Shown piece by piece: positions 1-11,791 of a stretch of 64,000 bases of DNA (position 1 is the first letter of the stretch; every line of letters starts with the position of its first letter). Source of the DNA: Saccharina japonica (taxonomy: Eukaryota; Sar; Phaeophyceae; Laminariales; Laminariaceae); assembly GCA_008828725.1 (NCBI GenBank), contig MEHQ01002205.1:112689-176688 (forward strand). The letters run 5' to 3'. The notes under the pieces are model-generated. The model made no database searches, had not been told where the DNA came from, and worked only from the letters and a program-made list of their open reading frames with translations. A program made the position numbers and the translations under genes.

Positions 1-585
1 CTCCTCCTCATCTTTCCTTTTCTGATAAACAAACAATTGGCCGCTGGTCCAACAAAAAACGAATACGACTCGTACTGTACGCAGCAGATACGTAAATTCA
101 CATCATACACCGACCGACCACGGCAGACCACGGTGAAAACCGGATTTTTCAAAGTAACTTTTTTCACCAAGTACATAAGATTTATTTCTCAGCAGTTTAT
201 CCTACAATCTTGATGTTCTAGGTTTTGACCGTGCGAGTGCAAAGCAAGATCGCACAGCACCAGCCAGCTCTGCAGCAAGCAGCAGCAGCCAGCTCTGCAG
301 CAGTAGCGCACAGCTCCACCATATAACCCGAGCCCCAACCCAAGTACAACACGCTGCTCGGTGAAGCATTAACTTGCAGCCGTCACACCCTACGATTACT
401 GCACTGAGCGTAGTATCTCTGTGTCGTAGTTTCGTGACCACACAGAACTGGTACCTTTTTAGGATGAAGAATCGGCACGGACACTGGGTGTGCTGGATGT
501 CGACGGGTAGCAAGGAAGGTTTAATGCGAAGAACACACACACACGACATCAGCAAACGACATATATACCTGGTATGCAGGCTTGT
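1..585. other. Non-coding left edge
   Basis: No gene is recognisable. The small reading frames have no domain and no supporting splice sites. The stretch contains CAG/CTG-rich sequence at about 260-310 and a dispersed (AC)n-tailed repeat at about 406-546, listed separately. Confidence 0.5.
406..546 (+). repeat. Dispersed repeat with (AC)n tail, copy 1
   Basis: About 130 bp are nearly identical to 14411-14540. Both include a CTGTG..CACAG block, a GGCACGGACACTGGGTGTG block and a terminal (AC)n run. A shorter copy lies at 14733-14780 and a diverged one at 28010-28112. The simple-repeat tail at a constant end suggests a SINE-like retroelement, but no RNA polymerase III promoter boxes are clear, so the class is inferred. 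Confidence 0.6.
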
Positions 586-593
586 ATATTTTC

Positions 594-2303
594 CACACCC
601 TGTACAGCTACCATAGCGGTCAGCTGTTTGGCAGACAGCTACTGTTTCGGGAAGCTGTGCAGCTAGCTGCCTGCAGACAGCTATTGTTTCAGAAGGCTAC
701 GGAGCTAGCTGCCTGTAGACAGCTACTGTTCCGAGAAACTGTGCAGCTAGCTGCCTGCAGACCGCTACTGTTTCGAGAAAGTGCGCAGCTAGCTGTCTAC
801 AGACCGCTACTGTTTCGGGAAGATGCGCAGCTAGCTGCCTGCAGACAGCTACTGTTTCAAAAAGCTGTGCAGCTAGCTGCCTGCAGACAGCTATTGTTTC
901 AAAAAGCTACGCAGCTAGCTGTTTGCAGACTGCTTTTGTTTCGAGAAGCTACGCAGCTAGCGGTCTACAGACAGCTATTGTTTCTAGAAGCTACTCAGCT
1001 AGCTGCCTGCAGACAGCTCTTGTTTCAAAAGGCTGCGCAGCTAGCTGCCTACAGACAGCTATTGTTTCAAAAGACTACGCAGCTAGCTTCTGCAAACAGC
1101 TGTTGATTTGAGAAGCTGCGCAGCTAACTGTCTTGTTTCAAAAAGCTGCGCAGCTGACTGTCCACAGATCAGCTATCTACCTACATACAGCTGTTAAGTT
1201 ATAGATTCGAGAAGCTGCGCAAGGAGGGTGCGTGAACATCTTTACGTCTACTTGGAGCATCGTTTTCCGCTTTTGTTTGTGTAGGACGAAGCTCATTACC
1301 ATCCAATGGAGAATCTCCATATATTAAAGATCGAATGCACACATGCGTGGGAGACAGATTCGTTGGGGAGGGGGAGGACAAGGCAACCGAGAAACGCACT
1401 GACCTGATCTACGACAAACAAAACGAGTACTTAACGGGCGCGGATATTATTGACTGGCTAATCGCACCAAACCAACGTTACTACTATTAATACGATTCAA
1501 ACAGGAGTTTCCACGCGAGTGTGCCAGGGCAAGATATTCTGCAAGAGCCACCCAGAAAAATTAATAATAACAACAAGCAAACAAAGACCATTCAACGCCG
1601 CAGCTCACCTCGCGACTTTCCCATTAGGCCGCATATGTGTGGTGGTGTAGCTGTTTCTGAATCCGTAGCGGTCAGATCAACGATCCCATCCAAACAAGCT
1701 GCAGACCAGTGCAGACAAGCGACTCGTAGGGTTCCGGGAAGCTGAGACAGCTGTCGGCGGACAGCTATTGTTACGAGAAGTTACACAGCTACTAATAGCT
1801 GTCTGCAAACCGCTATGGTTCCGAGAAGCTGCGCAGCTAGCTAGCTGTCTACAAACAGCTAGTGTTCCGAGAAGCCGCTCAGCTAGCTGTCTACAGACAG
1901 CTAGTGTTCCGAGAAGCTGCGCAGCTAGCTATCTACAGACAGCTACTGTTTCGGGAAGCTGTGCAGCTAGCTGCCTGCAGACAGCTATTGTTTCGGGAAG
2001 CTGTGCAGCTAGCTGCCTGTAGACAGCTACTGTCCGGAGAAGTTGTGCAACTAGCTGCCTCCAGACCGCTACTGTTTCGAGAAGGTGCGCAGCTAGCTGC
2101 CTGCAGACAGCTACTGTTTCGAGAAGGTGCGCAGCTAGCTGCCTGCAGACAGCTACTGTTTCAAAAATCTGTGCAGCTAGCTGCGTACAGACAGCTACTG
2201 TTCCTAGAAGCTGTGCAGCTAGCTGCCTACAGACAGCTATGGGCCCTGGACAGCTATACACAGCTAATAGCGATAGCGGTCAGCGATAGCTGTACAGGGT
2301 GTG
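594..2303. mobile_element. TIR element filled with a 42-bp minisatellite
   Basis: The ends are a perfect 17-bp inverted repeat, CACACCCTGTACAGCTA and its complement. They are flanked by an 8-bp direct repeat ATATTTTC at 586-593 and 2304-2311, which is a target-site duplication. The interior has two arrays, about 610-1180 and 1690-2270, of a 42-bp unit containing CAGCTAGCTGCCTGCAGACA, separated by about 500 bp of unique sequence. The 8-bp duplication fits hAT or Mutator-like transposition. No transposase is present, so the element is non-autonomous. Because 42 is a multiple of 3, several frames stay open as artefacts with 14-residue repeats. Confidence 0.85.
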
Positions 2304-2311
2304 ATATTTTC

Positions 2312-3670
2312 ACGTGTACCCGCGTTATTGAAAAATGTTCGAAAAGCAACAAGCAAACCAAACATTTGAAATGTTTAAAATAATTTGTTACCGCCCTACT
2401 GTGTCGAAGGTCTATCGTCGCATGAGCTGATTTTTATCAGGCAGGGTGTTGACGATTTGCAACGAGAAAAAGCAATTTGCGCCGGCGGCTGCAGCCGTTT
2501 GAAAAAAAAATAAGAAAAATCATACATTTTTTCCCTTTTTTCTTTTTTCCCACAGAGGCAGTACGAGCGGATCTTCAGCCTGAAAATTCCGGGGAAATAT
2601 TTCAAACATCGCTTTCCCCTCCCCGGCTAATCTGCGATATAAGGGGGGGGACTGGTCGACCCCCCCATTGGCATACGTAGGTCTAAGTTTTTTCACCAGC
2701 CCGATTGCTCGGTCCGCAGTACACACACTTGTGGAATTAAGCACGCCAATCCGTTCCTTGGCCGTGCAATAACAATAAAAAATCGTCGAAATTTTATTTT
2801 GCGTCGTGCAGTTTTTCGTTTAGGATATGGAATCGTTCCTCGGGTACGAATAACAGCATTTTTGGCTTCGTTCCAAAACAATGTTCAGCTGGGGTACAGA
2901 ACGCCTCAAGTGACCTCCCTCAGAAACCAACACAGCGCACCTCTACCGCATCTCTACCGCACCTCTACCGCATCTCTACCGCACCTCTACCGCACCTCTA
3001 CCGTAGCATGCCTCACATGTAAACGAAAACGAGCCTGCAGCAATTGAACAACGTGAGCGTGAACATGACGACGTGAACGTTTGGCAAACATGGAGGCGAA
3101 GAGAACCAGATAGGCACTTGGGAGAACCCAACAAGGTGATAATCGAGGAACAGACGAAACATCACCCGTGGTTTTCCAATGTCTTCGAGGCTTTCCTACC
3201 TCCCAAAGTAAAACCGGCTAATATAAAACCGATTTTCATTTTTTTAATGATAACTGCTGTTATCCGGTTTTCGGTTGTTTTTAAATGGTATTCGGGGCCC
3301 ATCTCTAGTTGGTACTACCCGTGCGGTGGGTCTACTGCGAACTGCGCATTGCATTACTGTCGACGTGTGCGCTGCTGGTCTGTAACTGAGCTAATGATGT
3401 GCGTACTGTACCGATGTGGAGGCGTGACGATCCCGCTGTAGTGCGGGGCTGCACTAGAGATGGATCTGTTCCACTATAGGGTGGAGATCCCACTAAATTG
3501 GGACGAAGACGTGACAAGTGATTTGAACCGCCCTAAAGTGGGACCCCGAACGAACGAGGACTGCACTAAAGTGGGACGAAGACTGTATATTATTCTGGGT
3601 TGTTTGGTCAATCCGTCAAAATACGTTTCTGATATTAAAAAGTAGTTTTTATGATGGTTCCTCATGTAGT
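2312..3670. other. Non-coding stretch with short tandem repeats
   Basis: No gene is recognised. An array of 11-12 bp units based on ACCTCTACCGC lies at about 2938-3004. At about 3216-3310 there is ACCGG/CCGGT-rich sequence ending in CCCATCTCTAG, resembling the end of the hAT-like MITEs at 12389 and 14722. Confidence 0.5.
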
Positions 3671-3671
3671 C

Positions 3672-3935
3672 CTATTTGAACGACTTCCTGCGTTGTTTGA
3701 CAGTTTGCTTCTGGGATTTCCCACGTTGGCGTCCCATCTCAACGTTAGTGGCCTCCTGAGGGGTGATGTTACTGACTTGGGCGATACGCATGGACACAAT
3801 TTCAAGCGCTTGTCTATCCTGCTTGGACACCCCGTCTGATTGAGATGTTGCAGTCAGGGCTCCAAAGGACGGTGTTGATACCTTGGGCGCTCTTGTCTGA
3901 AGACCCACCTTTTTTGGAGCACATACCTCGGTCCC
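3672..3935 (-). pseudogene. Possible coding fragment, unidentified
   Basis: The minus strand carries about 85 codons with a mixed, low-bias composition rich in Gln, Lys, Ser and Thr, ending in a basic KQRRKSFK tail. It reads more like real protein than most frames here, which come from repeats. There is no recognisable domain, start context or splice partner. It could be an exon, a retroelement gag remnant or chance. Confidence 0.2.
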
Positions 3936-3989
3936 CCGGCTGATCTGGATGAACCACGACGTCGCCTTTATTCAAATTGCCGTAGAGGT

Positions 3990-5470
3990 GCCGCCGGTTC
4001 GTTTACTAGCCGGGTTCCTGGCTGGTTTACTCGGGTGGGTACTAACCGTCACCGAGTCTGGGTCCAACTCAAAACCCGCCGGTATTTACGAGCCGGATAC
4101 CCCGATACGGTTAGTAGCAACGTGTCCCCGCGGTCCGTATTATCTGACAATACCTTCAGAACCCTTCGACACACGCAACCGATCTAGCGCAACATAGCTC
4201 TGGGACTCCAACGCCCTCTACATGTGATAACGAAAAATCACTAACCACAAAACTGCCGGGTACCCAGGTACCCGAGTAGCAGCGCGTTTCCGTGTTCAGC
4301 ACATCCGACAATACAACGAGCAACCAATCAAGCACGCACAATATCCATCGAAACACTAGCTTCGGGCGGGCGTTACAGCAGCAGTACCTGAGACTGCTAC
4401 GACGTACGTATGTATGTAACTACGTGTATTTCGTACATGGTTCAGTTATTTATCTTAGCGAAGGGCGATTTCCGGTTGGTATTTGTTCCTGGGGTATCCT
4501 TCCGCTCCGGAATCGTTGGAGCTTGTCCTGTGACCACGGGCTCTATTCTGGCGATGGATTACCACCAACAGCGCTTGAACTAGAGCATTTTAACATATTA
4601 CAGTATATCAGAATACACGGGGATGACGCGCTACAGCATGGCCGAGTCAAACCCCGGTGCCGGATAACTTTACGTCGCAACGCTCATTGAAATTATAACA
4701 AAGGGTGTAATTTCGGATACCGTTTAATTATCGTAGTTCTCTCAGCAACATGTAATGGAAATGAGCCCGATCCTTCACGTTTCAGGTATTGGAAACGGAG
4801 TCATATGTTGTCCGGTAACCCGGGTGCCCAGCTACCCGGTGGACCCGGTTCCCGTCCCTTGATTAACCGGGAATTCCGGTGACGAGCCCGAGTCCGATCT
4901 CCGTAATTTAGCGGGTACCCGTTCGTGGCGGATACTTGGCGGGTGGTACCCCTAGGTAGTAGGGGTCCCCTGCGTCGAGCGTCGTGGCAATGATCCGCTC
5001 CATTAAAGTGGTGGAAGCGAAGATATTTCGTCCAAGGGCAGACACGACAATGTCGGGAAAGTGTTCTCGATGCGGCCTACCCTCTTTTAGTCGGTGTTGG
5101 TGCCGAAACTTGTACCGTCAATGGCCCCCAGTACGTTTCTGTTCCCGGCGGTGTTTATCGTGCCAGGCACGTTCAGCCGGGTAGGGTTCATCACGTAATG
5201 CTTCAACCCCGGGACCAGTTCATCGTCCAGGACGGGCTCCATAGAGAACGCTGACCACAAACATTACCATGTCGTTGTTGATGAGCTGAGAAGTTCGTCC
5301 GTTGACCAAGGTCGCGAACGTGGACCCATTAAACGCGGACCCATCGTTGTTGGTGCGGGGTTTCGTTTCGACTGGTTTGCTCCTGGCATTCAGTAGTTCC
5401 CATTTTATTCTTTTATGTTTTTGCTTGGTGTAACGCCTGTTGTAGCGGGCACGACAGCGATGCTACAATT
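3990..5470. other. Non-coding, GGTACCC/CCGGGT-rich
   Basis: Blocks at about 4010-4290 and 4810-4975 are dense in ACCCGG, GGGTACC and related palindromic words, probably degraded inverted-repeat element ends. At about 5420-5471 there is a segment nearly identical to 13535-13584 (GCTTGGTGTA.CGCCTGTTG and following). No gene is recognised. Confidence 0.4.
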
Positions 5471-5471
5471 C

Positions 5472-5490
5472 CTGTCTCTTATACACATCT
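5472..5490. other. Tn5/Nextera mosaic-end sequence (probable adapter)
   Basis: The 19 bases CTGTCTCTTATACACATCT are an exact match to the Tn5 transposase mosaic end used in Nextera libraries. On the left is a segment also found at 13535-13584. On the right is a reverse-strand fragment of the poly(C)-tailed SINE family. This is best read as retained adapter joining two unrelated fragments. Confidence 0.9.
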
Positions 5491-5570
5491 GGTTGGACTC
5501 GGACTCATGTCGTGCATGGCCGTAGGGGTTGGCCATAGACCCTCGCATCTCTGCGGTGCCGGGACGACTG
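5491..5570 (-). mobile_element. Poly(C)-tail SINE family, 3' fragment
   Basis: On the minus strand this reads as the 3' part of the family at 56197-56406: a GTCCCGGCA-like block, a GATGCGAGGGTCTATGG block, CTACGGCCATGCA and ATGAGT. It is cut at the adapter-like sequence on its downstream side. Confidence 0.65.
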
Positions 5571-7195
5571 CGATCCCACTGAGAGGCTCGCTTATCGCGA
5601 TTTTTGTTTTACAGACGACTTTATAATGTTTGTCATTTACACCAGGTATCTTTCTTTTAGTAGAACGCTGCTTTCGTTTTTGGGGGGGGGGCACATTACT
5701 TCGGTGATGACATAGTTGGATCGATCGATGTTTGCAGTAGAAAAATGGTTACGTTACGTGGGTCTTACAAGTGCCGTTACTTTAGATGCTCTGGAGGTTT
5801 ATCAGCTCGCTCGTAGTGTCAAGGTGGCCTTTGCTTCCGTTGTGTGCAGAGGGGTGTACACTCCGCAAAGCATCGCTATTAAGGCGGCTGTTTTACTTGT
5901 GGTTGCGGTGCTGTGGCGTCCTACCAGAGCCGCGACACTTCGTCTGTGAATCGTAGCCCAGCAGCGTTCACTGGCAGGTTTTTACGAAAATGCGGGGTTA
6001 CCAAACAGTTTTTTGTGCATGTCCCACGTTGTTGCGGCGAATGACTGGGGCTTGCACGCGATCCGTGTACATAAGGCACCGTCCTTGCCCTTCTAGCGGG
6101 TGAATAATGCGAAATAGTTCGTTTGGTTTTGGCTTGTGCTGCTGTTTTTCTCGTGTCTGGCATTTTTCAGAGCCTGTTGTGTTGATACTGTGTTGCTTGC
6201 ATGTATAGCTGGCATGGCGCGCCGATTCCTTGAAGTAATCCTAACTGCTGTGGTGGATGTTTTTATTGGTTCCTAACTGTGGAACAGTCGCGGTAAGGTA
6301 TAGCCGCGACGATCCATCGACGAATCGTTGTCCTGCAGCGTTGACTCAGTCTTGGCAAAAGCGACGAACACGCCGGAGCTCCAGACCTATGTTCGTGGTT
6401 TGTCTTTTACTTCCTCCTTGCGAGCTTGGACAATTCCCCGAAAATGACTTAGTAAAGAGGGTGCTTTCAAGAGATTGCTGTGAGTTACTTGCCTTTCAAA
6501 CAGTGTGGATATCATAGCAGCTGCAAAAAGCCTGAGAGATGGGAATATGATATTACAAGTGCTCAAAAGCAAGGCCCTTACAAGCTGCTGCTGCTTGTTG
6601 TGCTTTCCTCGAAGTTGTTGCTGCTTCGACGGCTTGTTGAACGTTCGGAGTTTTTGCGAAGAAGTAGGGCGTGCCGAAGCACTACCTGGTACTTGTTACG
6701 CCGGGCGGTATGCGATCACTCGTGCTCAATGGCGCGTCCATCATCATCACCACTGCATCATTTTGATTTGCCGCTCCTTCCTCCCCTGCTATTATTATTG
6801 CAGTGCTGTCGTTGCCAGTAGTATTTTTGATTATTTATTACCGTCAGCGAAGCGGTTGCTCACGCCTTCTTCGCAGAAGCCGCAGCTGCTGCTGCTACCA
6901 TGGAGCGTTGACCGTGCGGATGGGATATGAAGCACCCACGTGGGGGGTGTACTCGATTTACAGGTGCCCCCCCTCGGGTTCAGTGGTGCTTTCGTCGTCT
7001 GTCCTTCCTTGTTGGTCCGCGAATCGCGGTGAAGCATGAGTGGAGCTTGTGAACACCACGCCTGATGAGGACCGCCAGCCCAAGTTCGTCCTCCAACTCT
7101 CTCCGTGCGTGGACAGGTGCAGTGCCCGCAAACACTCGCGATCGCATGATGATCGCGTCGCGGTGTCGGCAGCGACCTCGAGCGACGACCACCGT
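5571..7195. other. No gene recognised
   Basis: Short open frames occur on both strands (for example 6505-6930 +), but none has a domain, a plausible splice structure or a repeat-family match. No RNA gene was recognised. Confidence 0.4.
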
Positions 7196-7198
7196 CAC

Positions 7199-7400
7199 CG
7201 CCACCGCCATCACCACCACCACCACCACCACCACCACCACCACCACCACCACTGCCACCAGAACCACCACCACCACCACCACCACCACCACCGCCGCCAC
7301 CGCCGCCGCCGCCGCCACCACTACCACCGCCGCCACCACACTACCGCCACCGCCGCTGACGCCACCACCGCCGCCACCACCACCATCAACAGCAACAATA
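7199..7400. repeat. CAC/CCG trinucleotide microsatellite
   Basis: An almost uninterrupted run of CAC, CCG and CCA triplets. It generates poly-His, poly-Thr and (minus strand) poly-Val frames that should not be called as genes. Confidence 0.95.
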
Positions 7401-7863
7401 ACGACTATTCCAAGGGCACTATTACTACAATTATATAGCAGTTGTTTGCAGTTGTAACTGCTCTGTCCCCCTCTCTCTCATATGGGGGGTGAGCGGTGGA
7501 CACTTCGCGACCCACCGCCGCCATCGCCGCCGCCGATTTCGCCGCCGCTCCCGCAAAGCGCTATCAATTATACGAGGCATTGTCATCTGATATTATGTTT
7601 AAAATAAAAATAAAATAAAATAAAAAACAACACCTGTGAGCTACGAGTAGGAGTAGGAGTATCATGATCATTGATATGAATGTATCATGATCATGTTTGA
7701 TATCATGATCACATCGCATTGCGGAATGTGGTTTGTTGGTCGTCGTTTGTCGTTTGCCGTTTGTTCCGATTATTCCAGATCCTCCGCATATACGAGTACC
7801 GTACTTGATATCATACATTCGATATTTGCGTATTACGTACGAAGATATCACCGGATTTGCATG

Positions 7864-8060
7864 CAGTCACAAAGGTCACAAGTCACACAAGTCACAGGTC
7901 AGTTCACGAATCTCAAGTCTCAATGCAGACACAGGTCACAGCTCTCGAGACACAAGTCACAAACCTGAAGTCACCAAGCCACGAATCTCACAGCCACACT
8001 CGAGCCACAAGTGACAAATGAATTTCACTCACCATCGCAGGTCACAAAATCTCAAAATCT
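7864..8060. repeat. GTCACAA-type short tandem repeat
   Basis: Repeated GTCACAAGTCACA words with variants such as CTCAAGTCTCA and CTCACAGCCAC. No coding signal. Confidence 0.75.
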
Positions 8061-8930
8061 CAGCAACGTAATCACTTTAAATTCAAATATAAGGACCGTT
8101 TTGATTTAATATTTATGTCCCAACCGTTCTTATATATTTACGTCTCTTGGTATTCAGTGCATACGCAGAAAGTTCAGACCTCTCCGTGCTTTCTTCACGA
8201 GATTTTTTTACAGACAGAGCATTTCGAACCACAACCCCACAAACCGCAAAACCTGCTGTGGCCACCTTTTGCTTTTGTTGCAAAAGCCACAAGCCACCTA
8301 CCACTGCTACTGAGCTACTACCCAGAACCAGCAACCTGAGGAGGAGAAGTGCGCAACAAGACAGGACGGGTTGCTTGCTGGCGCCGGACTCCATCTTCTT
8401 GTAGCCGACACAACAAAATGCCAGGTGAGCTCTCATCGGAACCAAACTTGAAAATGAAAGTATAGTCGAAAATAGTGCAAGTAGTATGTATATGCCAGGT
8501 GTGGTACACGTCTTGCACGGCAATCGGACCTACCGTGCACCTACCTGTATACGCCACGACGTGCCGCGCCCGGCTGAGCTATATGTACCTGCCGATACAG
8601 TGACAGCATCGAAGCAATACATCCAGATGCACAACGTTGCGCTGGGGACCGTGCTTTGCACTCCCTTTGAACGTGCATCTACCCGTGTGTTCACAGACCC
8701 ATGTGCCACAGGTATTTTTTTATACTAAATTTAACATGGATGTCTGAATTATCTGCTCCCTGCTGCCCACTGCCCACGACCACGGTGATTGCCCCGCTTG
8801 TTGCTTCCCTGTAAACCGTGCTACGATACAATAGCACTGAGCACCCAAGTGCGAGCTTACAGGGTACACATTACCTACCAACTACGAACCCGCTATATAG
8901 ACAAACACTCATCCTGGGTCTATGGGCTTC

Positions 8931-8994
8931 TATGGGCTATATGACCCTGCTATGACCCTCCAAAATTTTGGAGGGTCATAGTCATAGCCCATAT
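8931..8994. repeat. Near-palindromic inverted repeat
   Basis: The two arms carry ATGACCCTCCAAAA and its complement TTTTGGAGGGTCAT, extended by GGGCTAT/ATAGCCC outer blocks. It is probably a small fold-back MITE. The surrounding 8100-9070 shows no gene. Confidence 0.65.
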
Positions 8995-9074
8995 CATACG
9001 CAGTCATACATACGAGCTCATAGATGGTACGTCGCCCTTCGTGGACTCTGATATTAATAGTACTACCTGTACGT

Positions 9075-9490
9075 AGCTGTGTTGTGTTTGTTGTCTTCAC
9101 ATTAAACCCGTTCTTTCTACTACCAGGTACAGCAAGGGTACAGTATTAATAATACTCAACCACATCAGTACACCCAGTGCCTGTCCTGATTCCTAATCAT
9201 AGAGAGATACAAATTCTGTGGTCACAGACCGAAACAGAGAAAAACCAAAACAAAATAAACGCAAAATGAATGGGTAAAGCAAGTGAGATGCTAAACCGGG
9301 TACGAGAACACAACGACACGAGCCGAACCAAAAAATAAGAACAAAAAGACAAATAAAAAAACGAATTCTAAAACGAAACATAATACAAATGACGCAGGGA
9401 GACAGAAGCGCCCCTCGAAGAAAAGCACACGTGCCCAAGAGGAACAGATAAATAACTGCTGCACGGGCGAGGCAACACGAAAAAGAGGAT
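9075..9490. repeat. Dispersed repeat, uninterrupted copy
   Basis: Shares long blocks with 10266-11890: CAGTACACCCA, TCTGTGGTCACAGAC, an A-rich AAATAAACGCAAA segment, TACGAGAACAC, GAAACATAATACAAATGACG and GTGCCCAAGAGGAACAGATA. It is the reference copy for reading the two insertions in the other copy. Its own class is unknown. Confidence 0.75.
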
Positions 9491-10381
9491 ATGTACTCTC
9501 GTACATATATATAACACGAGTTCGTATACTTGGTAGAGGGGTGGACAAAGGGTGATAGTGGATCAGAGTGCCTAATTAGCTACCTTAGGAAGATCCACTA
9601 ACAGTGTTTGTCCACTATTAATACTGACTTGGTACGCGGGAATACCGTCGGTCGTACCGCCGTAATTACGATAGTTGAGATATTTTTGATTGATCGAAAA
9701 AAATACCGGTGCACGACTTGTCCAGCTCTCCAGTCGAACGCTCTCTCAGCTCTCGTAGCGTTGTGTGCTGTTGTGCTGTTGTGCTCGCTGCTCGACCAAG
9801 CCGGCCTGTGCAAATTGCAGCTCTAACTCTACTCGTGTCGAAAGCGGCATAGCCATGGCTACACTTTTATGTATTTTACAGATGTACCCGCGGGATGTAC
9901 CCGCGGGTCCCGCGGGTACATCTACCAGGTATGTACTCGTGCGTGTGTACTCCTGCTGTAGACAGTAAACTACTACCAGGTACCATTATACAAAACGCAT
10001 GCACAGCAGTACACAGCAGCAGCAGTACACAGCAGTGTATCAGGTACGTACTGCTGTTGTTCCGGGTGTTGCTTCATCGTGTATGAGTACAGCAAGTATG
10101 ATACGTATCTACCGCAGCAGTTGGTACGAAGTCCACAGCTGCAGCAGTATACGAGTGCACGTTCATAGATGTACCCGCGTTGGACGACATCAGTTGTTCT
10201 GGTAAATGCACGGCCTTAGGCTAAGCCCATCACTGGCTGTTCTTTGGCGCAACAGGGCATTCATTCATCACTGCTGCTGTGTGTTGTCTTCCACGTTATT
10301 TCTACCCAACTACATCACCAGTCAGTCAGTACACCCACGAGTGTCTGTCCTCATTCCTACTCCTAGAAAGATACAACTCTG

Positions 10382-10773
10382 TCCCTAAATATAAGCACCA
10401 TTTAATTGAATAGTATTGCGAAAAAGGTGCTTATATTTAGGGATATAGTGGTGGTCTAACTGGTAGCCACGAAGCCTGTAGGCCCGGATGTCGAGGGTTC
10501 GATTCTCTCCATTTTTTGAGGTTTTTATTCTCAAATGACACCGTCTGTCGAGAGCGCATATTATAGCGTGGGTAAGCAAAATTCGACGAGAGTTGACGAG
10601 GGAAGAAAGTGCTGAAATCTTCTCGCGATAAAAATGCAAGGCAAGAACCGTGGTGGGGGAGGAGGGAGAGGAGCCTACTTTGTGACCCCGGATCTGAGTT
10701 ACGACTAGGGAGGGAGAAAGACGGGAGTGCGAAGATAATAAATGGGATGGACAAAAAAAAAAAAAAAAAAAAA
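10382..10773 (+). mobile_element. tRNA-headed SINE with poly(A) tail
   Basis: Starts with an 18-bp inverted repeat (TCCCTAAATATAAGCACC at 10382-10399, complement at 10426-10443). A tRNA-like head follows, then about 240 bp of unique body and a run of about 21 A at 10753-10773. The A box is TGGTCTAACTGG (10452-10463) and the B box GGTTCGATTC (10496-10505). It interrupts the repeat also seen at 9075-9490, between TACAACTCTGT and TACAATTTCTGT, an imperfect target-site duplication. Whether the 5' hairpin belongs to the SINE is inferred from the insertion boundaries. Confidence 0.75.
10449..10512 (+). ncRNA. tRNA-like head of the SINE
   Basis: A GTGG/CCAC D-stem and a GAGGG/CTCTC T-stem around the TTCGATT loop can be drawn. 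No complete acceptor stem closes, so this is a tRNA-derived promoter head rather than a working tRNA gene. Confidence 0.55.
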
Positions 10774-11026
10774 TGGTACAATTTCTGTGGTCACAGACTC
10801 TGACGAAAGAAAAAAAGAAAAAAGGAAAACCAAATCTAAAATAAACGCAAATAATAAATGGGGAAAAGCGAAAAGTGAAATGCCAACGTACCTACTTGCC
10901 GGGTACGAGAACACTGACGACACAACGACACGAGCCAAACCAGAAAAATAAGAACAAAAAGGCAATAAAAAACAGAATTATGAAACGAAACATAATACAA
11001 ATGACGCAAGGAGACAGAAGCGCTCC

Positions 11027-11791
11027 ACAAATGCTCCGAGTATACTCGATACTCTCGAGTATACTCGGAGTATCGAGTATTTTTCGTACTCCGAGTACTG
11101 AGAGTATTAGAGTACTGGTGGCCTAAATACTCGGAGTACTCTGAGTATGAGCAGTACTGAAGGCCCAAATACTCCGAGTACTGGGAGTATGAGCAGTACT
11201 TATACTCGAGTATAAGCAGTACTCGGAGTACAAATATCAAAATTACTCGGAGTACTCCGAGTATCGAGAGTATTGAACACAAAAATACTGCGAGTATACA
11301 AAGTACCTGAAGTATTTTTTTCTCTAAAATGCTCTAATTATACTCGCAGGTAATGGGAGCATCTGTGAATTTTGAAATGCTATAAACGCCAGTCACATGC
11401 TCCCAGAACTTGGTAGGAATGACGGCCGAGTCTTTCAAATGATGCAAATATGCTCCTACTGTAACGTACTTTACACTCCGAGCATACTCCGAGTATCGAG
11501 TACATTTCGTACTCCCGAGTACTTAGAGCATTAGAGTACTGGCGGTCTGAATACTCGGAGTACTTGGAGTATGAGCAGTACTGAAACCCCAAATACTCGG
11601 AGTACAAGGAGTACCCGCAGTATCGGACCCCGAAATACTCCCGAGTACGGGCAGTATCGAGAGTGTTCATACCCGAAATACTCCGAGTATGAGCAGTATC
11701 TCGGAGTATCGAACCCCGAAATACTCCGAGTACCTGAAGTGTTTTATCTCCAATACTCCTTACTTTACCCCAAGGGACTCGGAGCATCTGT
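11027..11791. mobile_element. TIR element built of ACTCCGAGTA palindromic repeats
   Basis: Ends ACAAATGCTCCGAG and, on the other strand, ACAGATGCTCCGAG (13 of 14 identical). It is flanked by a 10-bp direct repeat GAAGCGCTCC at 11017-11026 and 11792-11801. The interior is mostly ACTCCGAGTA or ACTCGGAGTA words, with a unique block at about 11330-11480. The 9-10 bp duplication is typical of Mutator-like elements. No transposase is present. Confidence 0.85.

Noticed and set aside
582..1106. 174-codon open frame of 14-residue repeats (QLAACRQLLFRE type), and its relatives at 1768-2383
   Set aside because: The 42-bp unit keeps several frames and both strands open at once. The arrays lie inside a TIR element, and there is no start or splice context.
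6980..7457. Poly-Val, poly-His and poly-Thr reading frames
   Set aside because: They are translations of a CAC/CCG microsatellite in different frames.
10449..10512. Functional tRNA gene
   Set aside because: A and B boxes and two arms are present, but no complete acceptor stem closes, and the sequence is followed by a SINE body and poly(A).
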